Source of the DNA: Bacteroidota bacterium
GTDB taxonomy: Bacteria; Bacteroidota; Bacteroidia; Bacteroidales; Rikenellaceae
NCBI GenBank assembly: GCA_015222165.1
Contig: JADFUS010000042.1
Coordinates: 1-64,000 of the forward strand
DNA length: 64,000 nt
Direction of reading: 5' to 3'
Each line of letters starts with the position of its first letter. Positions within the stretch are counted from its first letter, which is position 1. Shown piece after piece: positions 8,609 through 17,685 of this stretch. Made by a program: the position numbers and the translations under genes. Under the pieces are notes generated by a model that worked only from the letters and a program-made list of their open reading frames with translations, did not search any database and was not told the DNA's origin.

Positions 8609-9283
8609 TTACTTCTTAATTAAAACACCTTTATATTGTTCACCCACAGGAATTTTGATTTCATCTCTCAATATTAAAAAGGTGTTAGTATATGCCTTAA
8701 TATACGCTTTATTTATAATGTAGGACTTGTGTATACGTACAAAACCTAGACCATTTAATTCTTTTTCGAGTGATTTCATCGTTTTTTTAACTACAAACAC
8801 TCTTTTTATAGTATGAATCTTCACATAATCTTTCAATCCCTCAATATAGATTATATCACAAACATTTATATTTTGGTTAATATAATCTACCTTAACGGTT
8901 AAAATTTTAGTAAATAATTGATTTTGCTCTAAAGAATATAAATATTGGGCATTATTGACAGCTTTAAGAAACCTATCATAAGAAAAAGGTTTAAGAAGAT
9001 AGTCGGTGGCACATAAATCAAAACCATCAAGAGCATAATCTTGGTAAGCCGTGGTAAAAATGACTTTAACGCTCTTTGGGAGTTTCTTAGCAAGATCTAA
9101 ACCTGAAAGATGAGGGATATTTATATCAAGAAATAATAAATCTATATTATTATTTAATATGTAATTTAACCCTTGTATACTATCCGTAAATGAACTTATT
9201 AGCTCTACATTTTGTGTCTTTTCACAAAAACGTTCAACGACTGATAGTGCTAATGGCTCATCATCAATTGCAATTGCTTTCAT
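8609..9283 (-). CDS. LytTR-family response regulator
   Basis: A 224-residue two-domain regulator. The receiver (about 1-115) has the acidic pair D7/D8, phospho-acceptor D53 in LLFLDINIPH, the switch region TTAY, and K98-P99. The C-terminal LytTR DNA-binding domain (about 125-224) contains the conserved FVRIHKSYIINK stretch. It starts 15 bp after the histidine kinase gene, so the pair is cotranscribed. It probably responds to the kinase and may control the outer-membrane genes on either side. No LytTR direct repeat was confidently identified upstream of susC or of the barrel gene. Confidence 0.93.
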   Translation of the reverse strand: MKAIAIDDEPLALSVVERFCEKTQNVELISSFTDSIQGLNYILNNNIDLLFLDINIPHLSGLDLAKKLPKSVKVIFTTAYQDYALDGFDLCATDYLLKPFSYDRFLKAVNNAQYLYSLEQNQLFTKILTVKVDYINQNINVCDIIYIEGLKDYVKIHTIKRVFVVKKTMKSLEKELNGLGFVRIHKSYIINKAYIKAYTNTFLILRDEIKIPVGEQYKGVLIKK

Positions 9284-9298
9284 GTTTCTAACTTTGAT

Positions 9299-10420
9299 TT
9301 AAAAAATTGCTATACGCAAATATATGAAAAAATCTCCACTTTTACAAAAAGTTTTAAGAATATATTTTTTTGGATATAAAAGTTCTAAACGACGACGGAT
9401 ATTAGATATTCCTATTCCACCCTCTTCGTTTTCAGATTGGCAAACTATTTTATTGGTAACTTTAAACTCTAAAACACCATTAATAGCATTAATTTCTATG
9501 TTTATAAAAGAATCATTAACGTTATCTGCACCATATTTGAAAGCATTTTCTACAAAAGGCAATAAAATTAACGGTGGTAAAAAATAATCATCTTTATCAC
9601 ACTCTCTAATAAAGTTAATTTTTGTTAATTCGGTAGTTTTTAATTTTTGAATATCTAGATAATCTTCTATTATAGATATCTCTTTTTTCAAAGAAACTTT
9701 ATCCTTATCTGTCTGATAAAGCATATATCTTAAAATATTTGATAATTTTAAAACAGCATCTCCAGCCTCTTCCGAAGAACCTATAACTAAAGAGTAAATA
9801 GAATTTAGAGTATTAAATAAAAAATGTGGATTTGTTTGCTTACGCAGATACATAAGCTCAGATTCTGTTTGTTGACGTTTTATTTTTTCAAGGTTATCTT
9901 TATAACTTCTCCATTTTTGAAAAAATCGTATTCCGAAAGCTGTAATAATAACTAATATTATAGGATAATTGGTTCGTGCAGAGTGAGGAGCTAAAATATT
10001 AAACGTGTTTTTATTTAGCTCTGCCCTTTTCAGACGATTCTCTATTATAGATAATTTATTAACCTTCCTTCGTGGATATATATCTTGATTTTGATTTAGC
10101 TCAATAATTTCATTTTTATAATAACCTATTAATCTATCAGTATGAAATCTATTAATAATGTTAAATGATAATAAAAAAGAGACAACTAGAGATAGTACAA
10201 ATAAAAAATATCTCTTTTTAATAAATAATTTTGGGAAGATAAAAAAGTAACACAAATAAAATAATAGAATATACACACCCCAAACCAAAAGATTTTCTTT
10301 GATAAATGCATCTTTTGCTAATTCATTATAATCAGAAAAATTAATGTTATTAACAGTTGTTATAAACATTAATATAGACCAACAAATAAAGTGTAATATG
10401 ATATTTTTCGTTTTATTCAT
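9299..10420 (-). CDS. LytS/YehU-type sensor histidine kinase
   Basis: A 373-residue membrane kinase with four hydrophobic segments (about 8-21, 45-63, 71-88 and 152-167). The His_kinase-type phospho-acceptor block QTNPHFLFNTLNSIY places H199. The ATP-binding domain has the N-box FVENAFKYG (N292) and a GGIGISNIRRRL glycine box near 334-345. Between membrane segments 3 and 4 is a periplasmic loop of about 60 residues that could sense a ligand. The gene lies 11 bp after the barrel gene and 15 bp before the response regulator. This suggests that the barrel protein and the kinase act in one signalling unit. Confidence 0.92.
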   Translation of the reverse strand: MNKTKNIILHFICWSILMFITTVNNINFSDYNELAKDAFIKENLLVWGVYILLFYLCYFFIFPKLFIKKRYFLFVLSLVVSFLLSFNIINRFHTDRLIGYYKNEIIELNQNQDIYPRRKVNKLSIIENRLKRAELNKNTFNILAPHSARTNYPIILVIITAFGIRFFQKWRSYKDNLEKIKRQQTESELMYLRKQTNPHFLFNTLNSIYSLVIGSSEEAGDAVLKLSNILRYMLYQTDKDKVSLKKEISIIEDYLDIQKLKTTELTKINFIRECDKDDYFLPPLILLPFVENAFKYGADNVNDSFINIEINAINGVLEFKVTNKIVCQSENEEGGIGISNIRRRLELLYPKKYILKTFCKSGDFFIYLRIAIF

Positions 10421-10431
10421 AGCTACAGTTT

Positions 10432-13182
10432 TTACATTGAAAATTGTGTTTTCCCATGTCTACGACCTTTTTTATTTCCTTTTTTAGAATTACTCATAGG
10501 TTTCTTCATTGTATTAAACTTATAACGCAAAGAGACTGCAAAATAACGCTGAAGAATATTAGAATCAGTACTTGTTATTGCTATATCGCTAACACTTTGG
10601 GATATAGCTTTGTTTTGACCTAATATATCAAATCCAGTAACTCTTAATTCCAATTTATCATTCATGAATTTCTTACCAACAGCCATATTCAATTGGTGTG
10701 TTCTATTAGTGACATTTGGAGTATCATAATAATATGAATATTTAAACATATATTCTAAGTTAATAAAAAAACTTTTTAAGAATATATAATTTGCTCCTAA
10801 ACTCGCATTATCACTTATCGAACGATTTTTCGTGTCATTAGAACCTGTAGAATATGTATAGCCTACTCTATTGAAAATATTAAAATCTACATTTTCACTT
10901 ATATTACTAGTAAAACGAAACATACAATTAGGATTATAATTATTTGTAACAAATTTTTCATCATTATATATAGACGGTGATCTGCTATACATGAACATTC
11001 CTCCAAACTCAAAATTAGATTTAAGCGAAGTTAAAGGGAAAGAGTACCAAGCACCAGTAAACAAACGCCAAACACCATCCATATTTTCAGGAGATGTATA
11101 TTGTGTTCCTGAAGTTAATAATGTTTCACCTATATACTCGTCTTCTGTTAATAGTCGAGTACTATTTACTACTGCATTTTGAGTGTTATTTATACTTGCC
11201 ATTGCTCTGAAAACCGTAGATTTTTTAATATTCGAAGAGCTATATCTAATTCTGAACCTATTATTTTGACTTGGCGATAAGTTAATATTACCGTTACGAA
11301 CATTTAAAGGATCTGAAACATCTAGAACTTCCTGCAAATTTGATATTGAAGGATATGAAGGAGTGGAGCTAGCATAAATTGTTAATGATTTCTGTTTACT
11401 TATTGCTAATTTATATTTTGTTTTAATATTTACACTATTATAATTTTTATTTAGCGGTTTAGCATTTTCAGGGAAAGTTGTTTCTGAATCTAACAACCCA
11501 TTTTGATAACGAACCCACATATTTAAAGTGCTCTTTTTCTTCGAAAAGACATAGCCTAAGCCACCACTATTTACAAAATAATCATTATTAAAAACATTAG
11601 ATAAATCTTTTTTCAAATCTACATAATCACCTTTAACTACGTCATAAGCATAAAGTTTTTTATCTGAATCACCGTAACTATAATCTGTATCATAAGCAAA
11701 AACTAAACGAGAAAACTTACTTAGCTTCTCTGTATAACGAAACTCTCCTGAAAAACCAGTACTTACAATATCATTAAAATATTTCTCGTTAATATCTTCA
11801 TCATTCAACGTTCCAGCAGAACTATTGACATAACCCGTTTGGAGCTTATCACTAGTATCATTTGAATATTTTGCTCCTAAAGAAACTGATAAATCTCTTT
11901 TATCATTAAATTTATGGATATAATCTACAGACCCCTTAAAGCCAAAAACAGAACCCTTTAGCTTAGTATCGGTCAAAACATTAGTGATATTACCATCTAT
12001 ATTATTTTTCTGTAGAGAGTAGTCAAAATCATCTGTATCGCTGTAATTTGTTGAAAGTTCTACTTCCAAACGATTATTTTCATTTAAGGTTTGACTATAT
12101 TCGAAATCTAATTTATGAGAACTATATACATTAAAGGAACTATCTATTTTATTTGTTATCTGAGATGATGAAAGATACTGTTTATTAATAAATTTCAGAG
12201 CATCTAATTTTTCATTATCATAAATATAGGATAAGGTTATTTCACCGCCTTTTATTTCATGCATAAAATTAAGTCGAGCACCCGTAGCTTTTGTAATACC
12301 CGATTGACTACTCATTCCATAGAAACGACGTTGACGATTTGGCGATACATTTATATTGTTTGAACCAGCACCAAAAACAAGACTACTCTTTTCACCAAGC
12401 ATACTGAAATTTGCAGAACCCATATAACGATTGTCACTACCATATCCCAACATAACATCTCCAATATAATTAGTTTTACGCTCTGCTTTTTTCGTTACTA
12501 TATTTAAGGCTTTTTTATTGTTACCATCGTCATAATTAAGAAATTTTGCCTGAGGACTTCTATCATCATAAACCTGAACACTCTCGACCACAACAGCAGG
12601 AACAGAAGATAAAGCCGTTGCTACGTTATTTTTAAAATAACTTTTACCATCAACATAAATAACCTCTATATTTTCACCCATAGAGGTAACACTACCGTTA
12701 TCATTAACAGTCATACCTGGCATTTTAGCCAATAAATCTTGAGTTGAAGCATCTGGATTCACTTTAAAAGCACCAGCATTATATTGAGTAGTATCGCCCT
12801 TAACTATTCCTATTGGGGCTTTACCAACTATCTCGACTTCCATTTTTAGATTTGAGCTTTCGAGAGCTATATTATTTTTAAGTTTTGTTGATACATTAGG
12901 GACTAATAAAGAGTAATTAAGCTCTTTATATCCTAAAAAAGATATATTTAATATTACATTTTTACCTGCTGGGAGATTTATTTCAAACGAACCATTTTCA
13001 CCAGAGATAGCACCATTACGACCATTTCCAACAGACAATACAGCTCCCACCAAAGGTTGCTTTGTTTGTTTATCAATTACTTTTCCACTAATTTCTACTT
13101 TAACACGATTTCCTTGCTGAGCAAATGCTGGAACAGAAAAAAGTAGTATAATCAAAAATGCTAAAAATGTTTGTTTTCTCAT
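10432..13182 (-). CDS. Outer-membrane beta-barrel protein, TonB-receptor-like
   Basis: A 916-residue protein with a signal peptide (about 1-22, ending PAFAQ) and a carboxypeptidase-regulatory-like domain (about 28-105). A plug-like segment contains VIYVDGKSYF and VVVESVQVYDD, followed by a long barrel of the type grouped with outer-membrane beta-barrel family 3. It differs from SusC, since it lacks the SusC GYG linker and the IYGSEAANG plug motif. The C-terminus is very basic and extends beyond the barrel. It is the first gene of an operon with the kinase and regulator, so it may be a receptor for the sensed compound. No ligand can be assigned. Confidence 0.85.
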   Translation of the reverse strand: MRKQTFLAFLIILLFSVPAFAQQGNRVKVEISGKVIDKQTKQPLVGAVLSVGNGRNGAISGENGSFEINLPAGKNVILNISFLGYKELNYSLLVPNVSTKLKNNIALESSNLKMEVEIVGKAPIGIVKGDTTQYNAGAFKVNPDASTQDLLAKMPGMTVNDNGSVTSMGENIEVIYVDGKSYFKNNVATALSSVPAVVVESVQVYDDRSPQAKFLNYDDGNNKKALNIVTKKAERKTNYIGDVMLGYGSDNRYMGSANFSMLGEKSSLVFGAGSNNINVSPNRQRRFYGMSSQSGITKATGARLNFMHEIKGGEITLSYIYDNEKLDALKFINKQYLSSSQITNKIDSSFNVYSSHKLDFEYSQTLNENNRLEVELSTNYSDTDDFDYSLQKNNIDGNITNVLTDTKLKGSVFGFKGSVDYIHKFNDKRDLSVSLGAKYSNDTSDKLQTGYVNSSAGTLNDEDINEKYFNDIVSTGFSGEFRYTEKLSKFSRLVFAYDTDYSYGDSDKKLYAYDVVKGDYVDLKKDLSNVFNNDYFVNSGGLGYVFSKKKSTLNMWVRYQNGLLDSETTFPENAKPLNKNYNSVNIKTKYKLAISKQKSLTIYASSTPSYPSISNLQEVLDVSDPLNVRNGNINLSPSQNNRFRIRYSSSNIKKSTVFRAMASINNTQNAVVNSTRLLTEDEYIGETLLTSGTQYTSPENMDGVWRLFTGAWYSFPLTSLKSNFEFGGMFMYSRSPSIYNDEKFVTNNYNPNCMFRFTSNISENVDFNIFNRVGYTYSTGSNDTKNRSISDNASLGANYIFLKSFFINLEYMFKYSYYYDTPNVTNRTHQLNMAVGKKFMNDKLELRVTGFDILGQNKAISQSVSDIAITSTDSNILQRYFAVSLRYKFNTMKKPMSNSKKGNKKGRRHGKTQFSM

Positions 13183-13284
13183 AACTCTAATATTTATTTT
13201 GATATAAAAATAGCTACAATTTTCCTAATACTATAATAAATTAGACTAACACAGAGATTTTGTCGACAAACTACTATTTATGAC

Positions 13285-13893
13285 CTAAATAAAGTAAAAA
13301 AGCTTAGAGAAAAAAGAGACTATAAGAGATGGTTTTATTGCTACCATAAACAATATACCGAACAAAGCCCCATAAACATGAGACATATGATTGATATTAT
13401 CTCCTCCTCGTTTACTCATATATCGAGAATATATTATGTATGCCACACCAAATAAAATACTTGGAATTGGGAGTACATAAAAAAGATATAACTTACCCCA
13501 AGGATTAAAAAGTATAGATACAAAAAGTATTGCAGAAACAGCACCCGAAGCACCTACGCTATTATATTGATAATCGTTTTTATATTTTGAGATATCTGGA
13601 AGAGCCGAAAAAATCAAAGAAAAAACATATAAAAGGACAAAAGTTAATGAACCCATTCCGTAAATATGTACCATACGATATTCTACGGACATACCAAAAG
13701 AGAGAAGCACGAACATATTTATAATAAGGTGCATTGAATTGGTATGAACAAAGCCATGAGTAAGGACTCTGAACCACTGTTTACGACGTATAACGCTATA
13801 TGGATTAAGGGACAATTTAAAAAAAAGCGTTCTATTTTTGAAACATATCAAAGATACGATTACAGTAACAAAAATTATTATGTATGTCATCAT
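13285..13893 (-). CDS. Rhomboid-family intramembrane serine protease
   Basis: A 202-residue polytopic membrane protein. It has the rhomboid catalytic serine in GASGA (S116) and a partner histidine in SHVYGALFG (H172). The H-x-N-like block MHLIINM lies at about 54-60. Six hydrophobic stretches fit the basic rhomboid fold. Rhomboids cleave transmembrane substrates within the bilayer; the substrate here is unknown. It lies 4 bp downstream of holA on the same strand, so cotranscription is likely. The first two codons are both ATG. Confidence 0.92.
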   Translation of the reverse strand: MMTYIIIFVTVIVSLICFKNRTLFFKLSLNPYSVIRRKQWFRVLTHGFVHTNSMHLIINMFVLLSFGMSVEYRMVHIYGMGSLTFVLLYVFSLIFSALPDISKYKNDYQYNSVGASGAVSAILFVSILFNPWGKLYLFYVLPIPSILFGVAYIIYSRYMSKRGGDNINHMSHVYGALFGILFMVAIKPSLIVSFFSKLFYFI

Positions 13894-13897
13894 AGTT

Positions 13898-14977
13898 TTA
13901 TTGTTTTGATATTTTAAGTATTAATTCCTCTAATAACTCACCAACAGTTACGCCTCCTTGATTTAAACCTTTTCCTTTTAAATCATATTCTCTAATAAGA
14001 CCTAATATTGCATAAGAACGAGATGTGTTATAGTGTTTAACAGCTTGCATATACTCTTTAAGAAAAAAAGGAGAAGGCAAACTTAAAATTTTTGCAAGTT
14101 CCATATCTGAAGGAATCTGCGTTTTTTTGTGTTTCGCTGTCCACATTATTATTGCCAAATTAAAGATACGTTGAAAATGCATATAAAGCATCTGAATTGT
14201 TACAACGTATGGATTTTGTTTTTGACTTTCAGCAAAATATCGAGCTATAAGCAAAGCTTTATAAAAGTTACATTCAGATAACGATTTCGTAAGCTCAAAA
14301 TTGTTGAAATCTTTACTTATACCTATATAATTTTCTATATCTGTGGAACTTATTTTTTTAACATTTTCTGGAAGAGCTGTAAGTAGCTTATCTAGTTCGT
14401 TACTTATTTTTATTATATCGGCACCAAGATATTGAACAAGCATCTGGATTGATGAAGGCTCTATAGTACGACCATGATTTTTTACTAGATCATTTATCCA
14501 CCCATCAACTTCATATTCTCGTGGAGGCACAGATTCAAAAACTACTGCTCCGCTCTCCTTGTTTATAGCTTTATAAAGTGGTGACCTTTTATCGAGCATC
14601 TTACCACTATGGCACAAAACTAATAAAGTTGTTGGCAGGGGTTCTTTAATATAATGTAATAATGATGCCAAATCTGACATCGCCTGAGCATCACGTAAAA
14701 TTATAACACTTTTTTCTCCCGTCATAGGATATTGACGACACAAGCTCACAACTTCCTGAGCAGAACTACTACCGCCGTAAAGCACAGTTTGATTAAAAGG
14801 CTTCATATCTTCGGGCATAGCATTTACAGAAATATAGTTTGAAAGCATATCAATAAAATAGCCCTCTTCCCCCATAAGCAGATAAATATTTACATATTTA
14901 CCTTTTTGCATAGAAGCTAATAGCTCATTATATTGACTATAAGAATCTTTAAAACTTTTCTTTCCACTCTTTGCCAT
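13898..14977 (-). CDS. holA: DNA polymerase III subunit delta
   Basis: A 359-residue protein resembling Bacteroidales HolA. The N-terminal ATPase-like fold has YLLMGEEGYFID near residue 32 and a REYEVDGWINDLV stretch mid-protein. A helical collar ends the protein. HolA is the wrench subunit of the clamp loader that opens the beta sliding clamp. It sits 2 bp after mqnD in a tight minus-strand run. Nothing appears missing, and the length is normal for the family (about 340). Confidence 0.9.
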   Translation of the reverse strand: MAKSGKKSFKDSYSQYNELLASMQKGKYVNIYLLMGEEGYFIDMLSNYISVNAMPEDMKPFNQTVLYGGSSSAQEVVSLCRQYPMTGEKSVIILRDAQAMSDLASLLHYIKEPLPTTLLVLCHSGKMLDKRSPLYKAINKESGAVVFESVPPREYEVDGWINDLVKNHGRTIEPSSIQMLVQYLGADIIKISNELDKLLTALPENVKKISSTDIENYIGISKDFNNFELTKSLSECNFYKALLIARYFAESQKQNPYVVTIQMLYMHFQRIFNLAIIMWTAKHKKTQIPSDMELAKILSLPSPFFLKEYMQAVKHYNTSRSYAILGLIREYDLKGKGLNQGGVTVGELLEELILKISKQ

Positions 14978-14979
14978 AA

Positions 14980-15792
14980 CTATACGAATATTTTATTTTT
15001 TAAAGTTGTATCACTCGCTTCGAAAAAACCTTTCACAGAACTTTTCCCAACTTCTCCAATATTAATAGAGAAATCATTTACAAACATTTTTATATGTTTT
15101 TTTATAATCTCATCATCTAATTCTTGAGCATTTTGCTTTACAAAAGACAATGAAGATTGTGGGTTTTCAAACGCAAATTTTATACTTTCGGCTATAAGCT
15201 CTTGAATATCTTTTTTTATATTTTCATCTAAATCTCTGCGAACAACTATAGCTCCTAAAGGAATAAGCAATCCGCTTTTATCCTCCCACATTTGTCCTAA
15301 GTCGGAAATAAGCTGTAGCCCCATTTTTTTATAACAAAAACGCTCTTCATGGATAAGAATTCCCGCATCCACCTCGTCAGCCTCAACAGCAGACGAAATA
15401 TCAGAAAAAAGATACTCTTTACGCTCTTTAACATCGCCAAAACCAATTGTTAAAAGCATATTTGCAGTTGTTGTAAGTCCAGGAACAGCAATTTTCAAAT
15501 CTTTTATCTCGTCAGCATATATTTTTCTTTTACTTACAAGCAAAGGACCATTTCCACGTCCCATAGCACTACCGCTATTTAGAATTTGATAATTGTCTTC
15601 TATTTTAGGATATACAGCATAGCTGATTTTTGAAACATCGACATATCCCTCTTCAACAATATTGTTAAGCTCAGCAATATCTGCCATATGTAATTCGAAA
15701 CGATAGCCTTTAGTGTCGATTTTATTGTGTAATAAAGCATCGAACATAAAGGTATCGTTAGGACACGTAGATATATTTATTTTAATTGTCAT
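14980..15792 (-). CDS. mqnD: 1,4-dihydroxy-6-naphthoate synthase
   Basis: A 270-residue periplasmic-binding-fold enzyme. The diagnostic blocks are STCPNDTFMFDAL near the N-terminus and LNSGSAMGRGNGPLLVSKR at about residues 71-89. MqnD converts cyclic dehypoxanthinyl futalosine to 1,4-dihydroxy-6-naphthoate in the futalosine route to menaquinone. The gene overlaps mqnB by 11 bp and is followed closely by holA. Together with the two upstream genes it supports a futalosine-type rather than classical Men-type quinone pathway. Confidence 0.92.
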   Translation of the reverse strand: MTIKINISTCPNDTFMFDALLHNKIDTKGYRFELHMADIAELNNIVEEGYVDVSKISYAVYPKIEDNYQILNSGSAMGRGNGPLLVSKRKIYADEIKDLKIAVPGLTTTANMLLTIGFGDVKERKEYLFSDISSAVEADEVDAGILIHEERFCYKKMGLQLISDLGQMWEDKSGLLIPLGAIVVRRDLDENIKKDIQELIAESIKFAFENPQSSLSFVKQNAQELDDEIIKKHIKMFVNDFSINIGEVGKSSVKGFFEASDTTLKNKIFV

Positions 15793-16384
15793 TTTTAAAT
15801 ATATATTCTATTAAATCATGAAGACCATTTGTCATACAACGTATAGAGTTATCGTAATCCCAATCTTCATGGTTTGTTTCTGCAACATTAGATATTGAAC
15901 GTACTTCATAGAAACACTTCTTCTCTTTAAGACAAGAATAGAAGAATCCTGAACCTTCCATATTTTCAACATCTACTCCCTCTTTTCTAACAAAAGGAGC
16001 TATAGCACAATTCATTGTGTTACTTGTACCTAAAGGCAATGGTAAATTTTTATTTGCATAAGGACACTCTAACGATTTTGTTACTTCAAAATCCATATCT
16101 AAAGACATATCTGAGATATGACGAAATCCCTCATCATAGAAAAATCCTAAATCTGCCTCTGCCTCACTTTTTATTATTATTGTATCACCAATATCATATT
16201 TAGATTCTGGATATACTCCAGCAATACCTGCTAAAATAAGGACATCGGGATTATGTTCTTTAATTACTTTTGTTGTTGTGTATGTTGATGCCGCAATGCC
16301 TACGCCACAAAAAAATATTGATACATCATCTCTTTTGAAATGAATTGCCTCACTCGTCGTGGGAAAAATAACTGCTATTTTCAT
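15782..16384 (-). CDS. mqnB: Futalosine hydrolase
   Basis: A 200-residue nucleosidase-fold protein with the core ILAGIAGVYPESKYDIGD and the purine-nucleosidase ending block VENMEGSGFFY. MqnB releases hypoxanthine from futalosine. The assignment over a generic MTA/SAH nucleosidase rests on the short length and the overlap with mqnD. It shares its first base with the stop codon of the upstream deaminase gene. Confidence 0.88.
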   Translation of the reverse strand: MKIAVIFPTTSEAIHFKRDDVSIFFCGVGIAASTYTTTKVIKEHNPDVLILAGIAGVYPESKYDIGDTIIIKSEAEADLGFFYDEGFRHISDMSLDMDFEVTKSLECPYANKNLPLPLGTSNTMNCAIAPFVRKEGVDVENMEGSGFFYSCLKEKKCFYEVRSISNVAETNHEDWDYDNSIRCMTNGLHDLIEYIFKNDN

Positions 16385-17685
16385 TAATCTTCTGCTATCT
16401 CTAATTCGTTAATGGCACATTGCACCTGATTATATATATTTGAAAGGTTATCACCCATTAGCTCTTTACTACGAACTACCATTTTACCATTTACAAACAC
16501 TGTATCTACATCTGAAGCCTTTCCACAATATACTAGGTTTGCTATTACATCGTGACAAGGGAAAAAATGTGGTTTTGAAGTATCTATAATCATAAAATCG
16601 GCAGTTTGTCCAACAGCTATTGTCCCTAAATCGTCACGGTTCAATGCTTTTGCACCATTTACTGTAGCCATTTTTAGTATCTCGTATGCTGGAAGGATTG
16701 TAGGATCTAAGGCAACGACTTTTTGAAGGAATGAAGCTGAACGCATCTCTTCCCACATATCAAGATCATTATTTGAACTTGGACCATCTGTTCCTAAGCC
16801 TACATTTATACCATAATCCATCATCTTTTTCACTGGAGCAATACCACTTCCTAATTTCATATTACTTTGTGGATTATGAGAAACCGAAACACCATAATCA
16901 CGCATAATCTTCATATCACTATCTTCAAGATATACACAGTGTGCAGCAATAGTTTTTTGGTCAAAAAGCCCTAAATCTCTGAAATATTCTACGGGAGTTT
17001 TATCGTAACGCTCACGGATTTGTTTTATCTCTGTTTCTGTTTCACTAAGATGAGTATGAACCATAAGGTTGTGTTTTTTCGCAAAAGCAACAGCCTTTTC
17101 TAAAGTTTCTGGAGAACAAGTATATGGAGCATGAGGAGACATTGTCAAAGAGACAAGCCCATTTTCTTTTCCATATTTTTCTATTAACTTCTCTGCAAAA
17201 GCTTCAAAATAAGGGAAACTTTGATCTAAAAAAGCCAATCCTAAAACGGTACGCATACCTAATTCTACACCAGCCTTAGCAACCATATCTTCACTAGCAT
17301 ACATATCAACAAAAGTTGTTGTACCACCCAAAAGCATCTCTGCAATGCCTAATTTAGCACCTACATATATATGTTCTGGAGTCATTTTGTCTTCTACGGG
17401 CCATATCTTCTCTGTTAGCCATGGCATAAGAGGTATATCGTCTGCATAACTACGTAAAAGCGTCATAGATACATGGTTATGAAGATTTATAAACCCTGGA
17501 AGCAAGATACCACCTTTTCCGTCTATAACTTCGACATCACCATTTAATTCTTCTATAAATCTATCTGCTTCTTGATTACCCTGAGAAACCATAATAATTT
17601 TGCCATCTTCAAAGGCAACTGCTCCCCAGAAAGTTACTTCGTGCGTCATTGGCACAATCGTAACATTTTTTACTATTTTAATCAT
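16384..17685 (-). CDS. Amidohydrolase, probable aminodeoxyfutalosine (MTA/SAH-type) deaminase
   Basis: A 433-residue metal-dependent amidohydrolase. It has the HxH pair H69/H71 in NLHNHVSM, a HTHLSETETE block, AAHCVYL, and the metal-binding LGTDGPSSNNDLDM. These are typical of the MTA/SAH/adenosine deaminase group of the ATZ/TRZ family. Being fused by overlaps to mqnB and mqnD, it most likely deaminates aminodeoxyfutalosine to futalosine, which MqnB then hydrolyses. Deamination of methylthioadenosine or SAH is the alternative, and sequence alone does not separate these substrates. Confidence 0.85.
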   Translation of the reverse strand: MIKIVKNVTIVPMTHEVTFWGAVAFEDGKIIMVSQGNQEADRFIEELNGDVEVIDGKGGILLPGFINLHNHVSMTLLRSYADDIPLMPWLTEKIWPVEDKMTPEHIYVGAKLGIAEMLLGGTTTFVDMYASEDMVAKAGVELGMRTVLGLAFLDQSFPYFEAFAEKLIEKYGKENGLVSLTMSPHAPYTCSPETLEKAVAFAKKHNLMVHTHLSETETEIKQIRERYDKTPVEYFRDLGLFDQKTIAAHCVYLEDSDMKIMRDYGVSVSHNPQSNMKLGSGIAPVKKMMDYGINVGLGTDGPSSNNDLDMWEEMRSASFLQKVVALDPTILPAYEILKMATVNGAKALNRDDLGTIAVGQTADFMIIDTSKPHFFPCHDVIANLVYCGKASDVDTVFVNGKMVVRSKELMGDNLSNIYNQVQCAINELEIAED

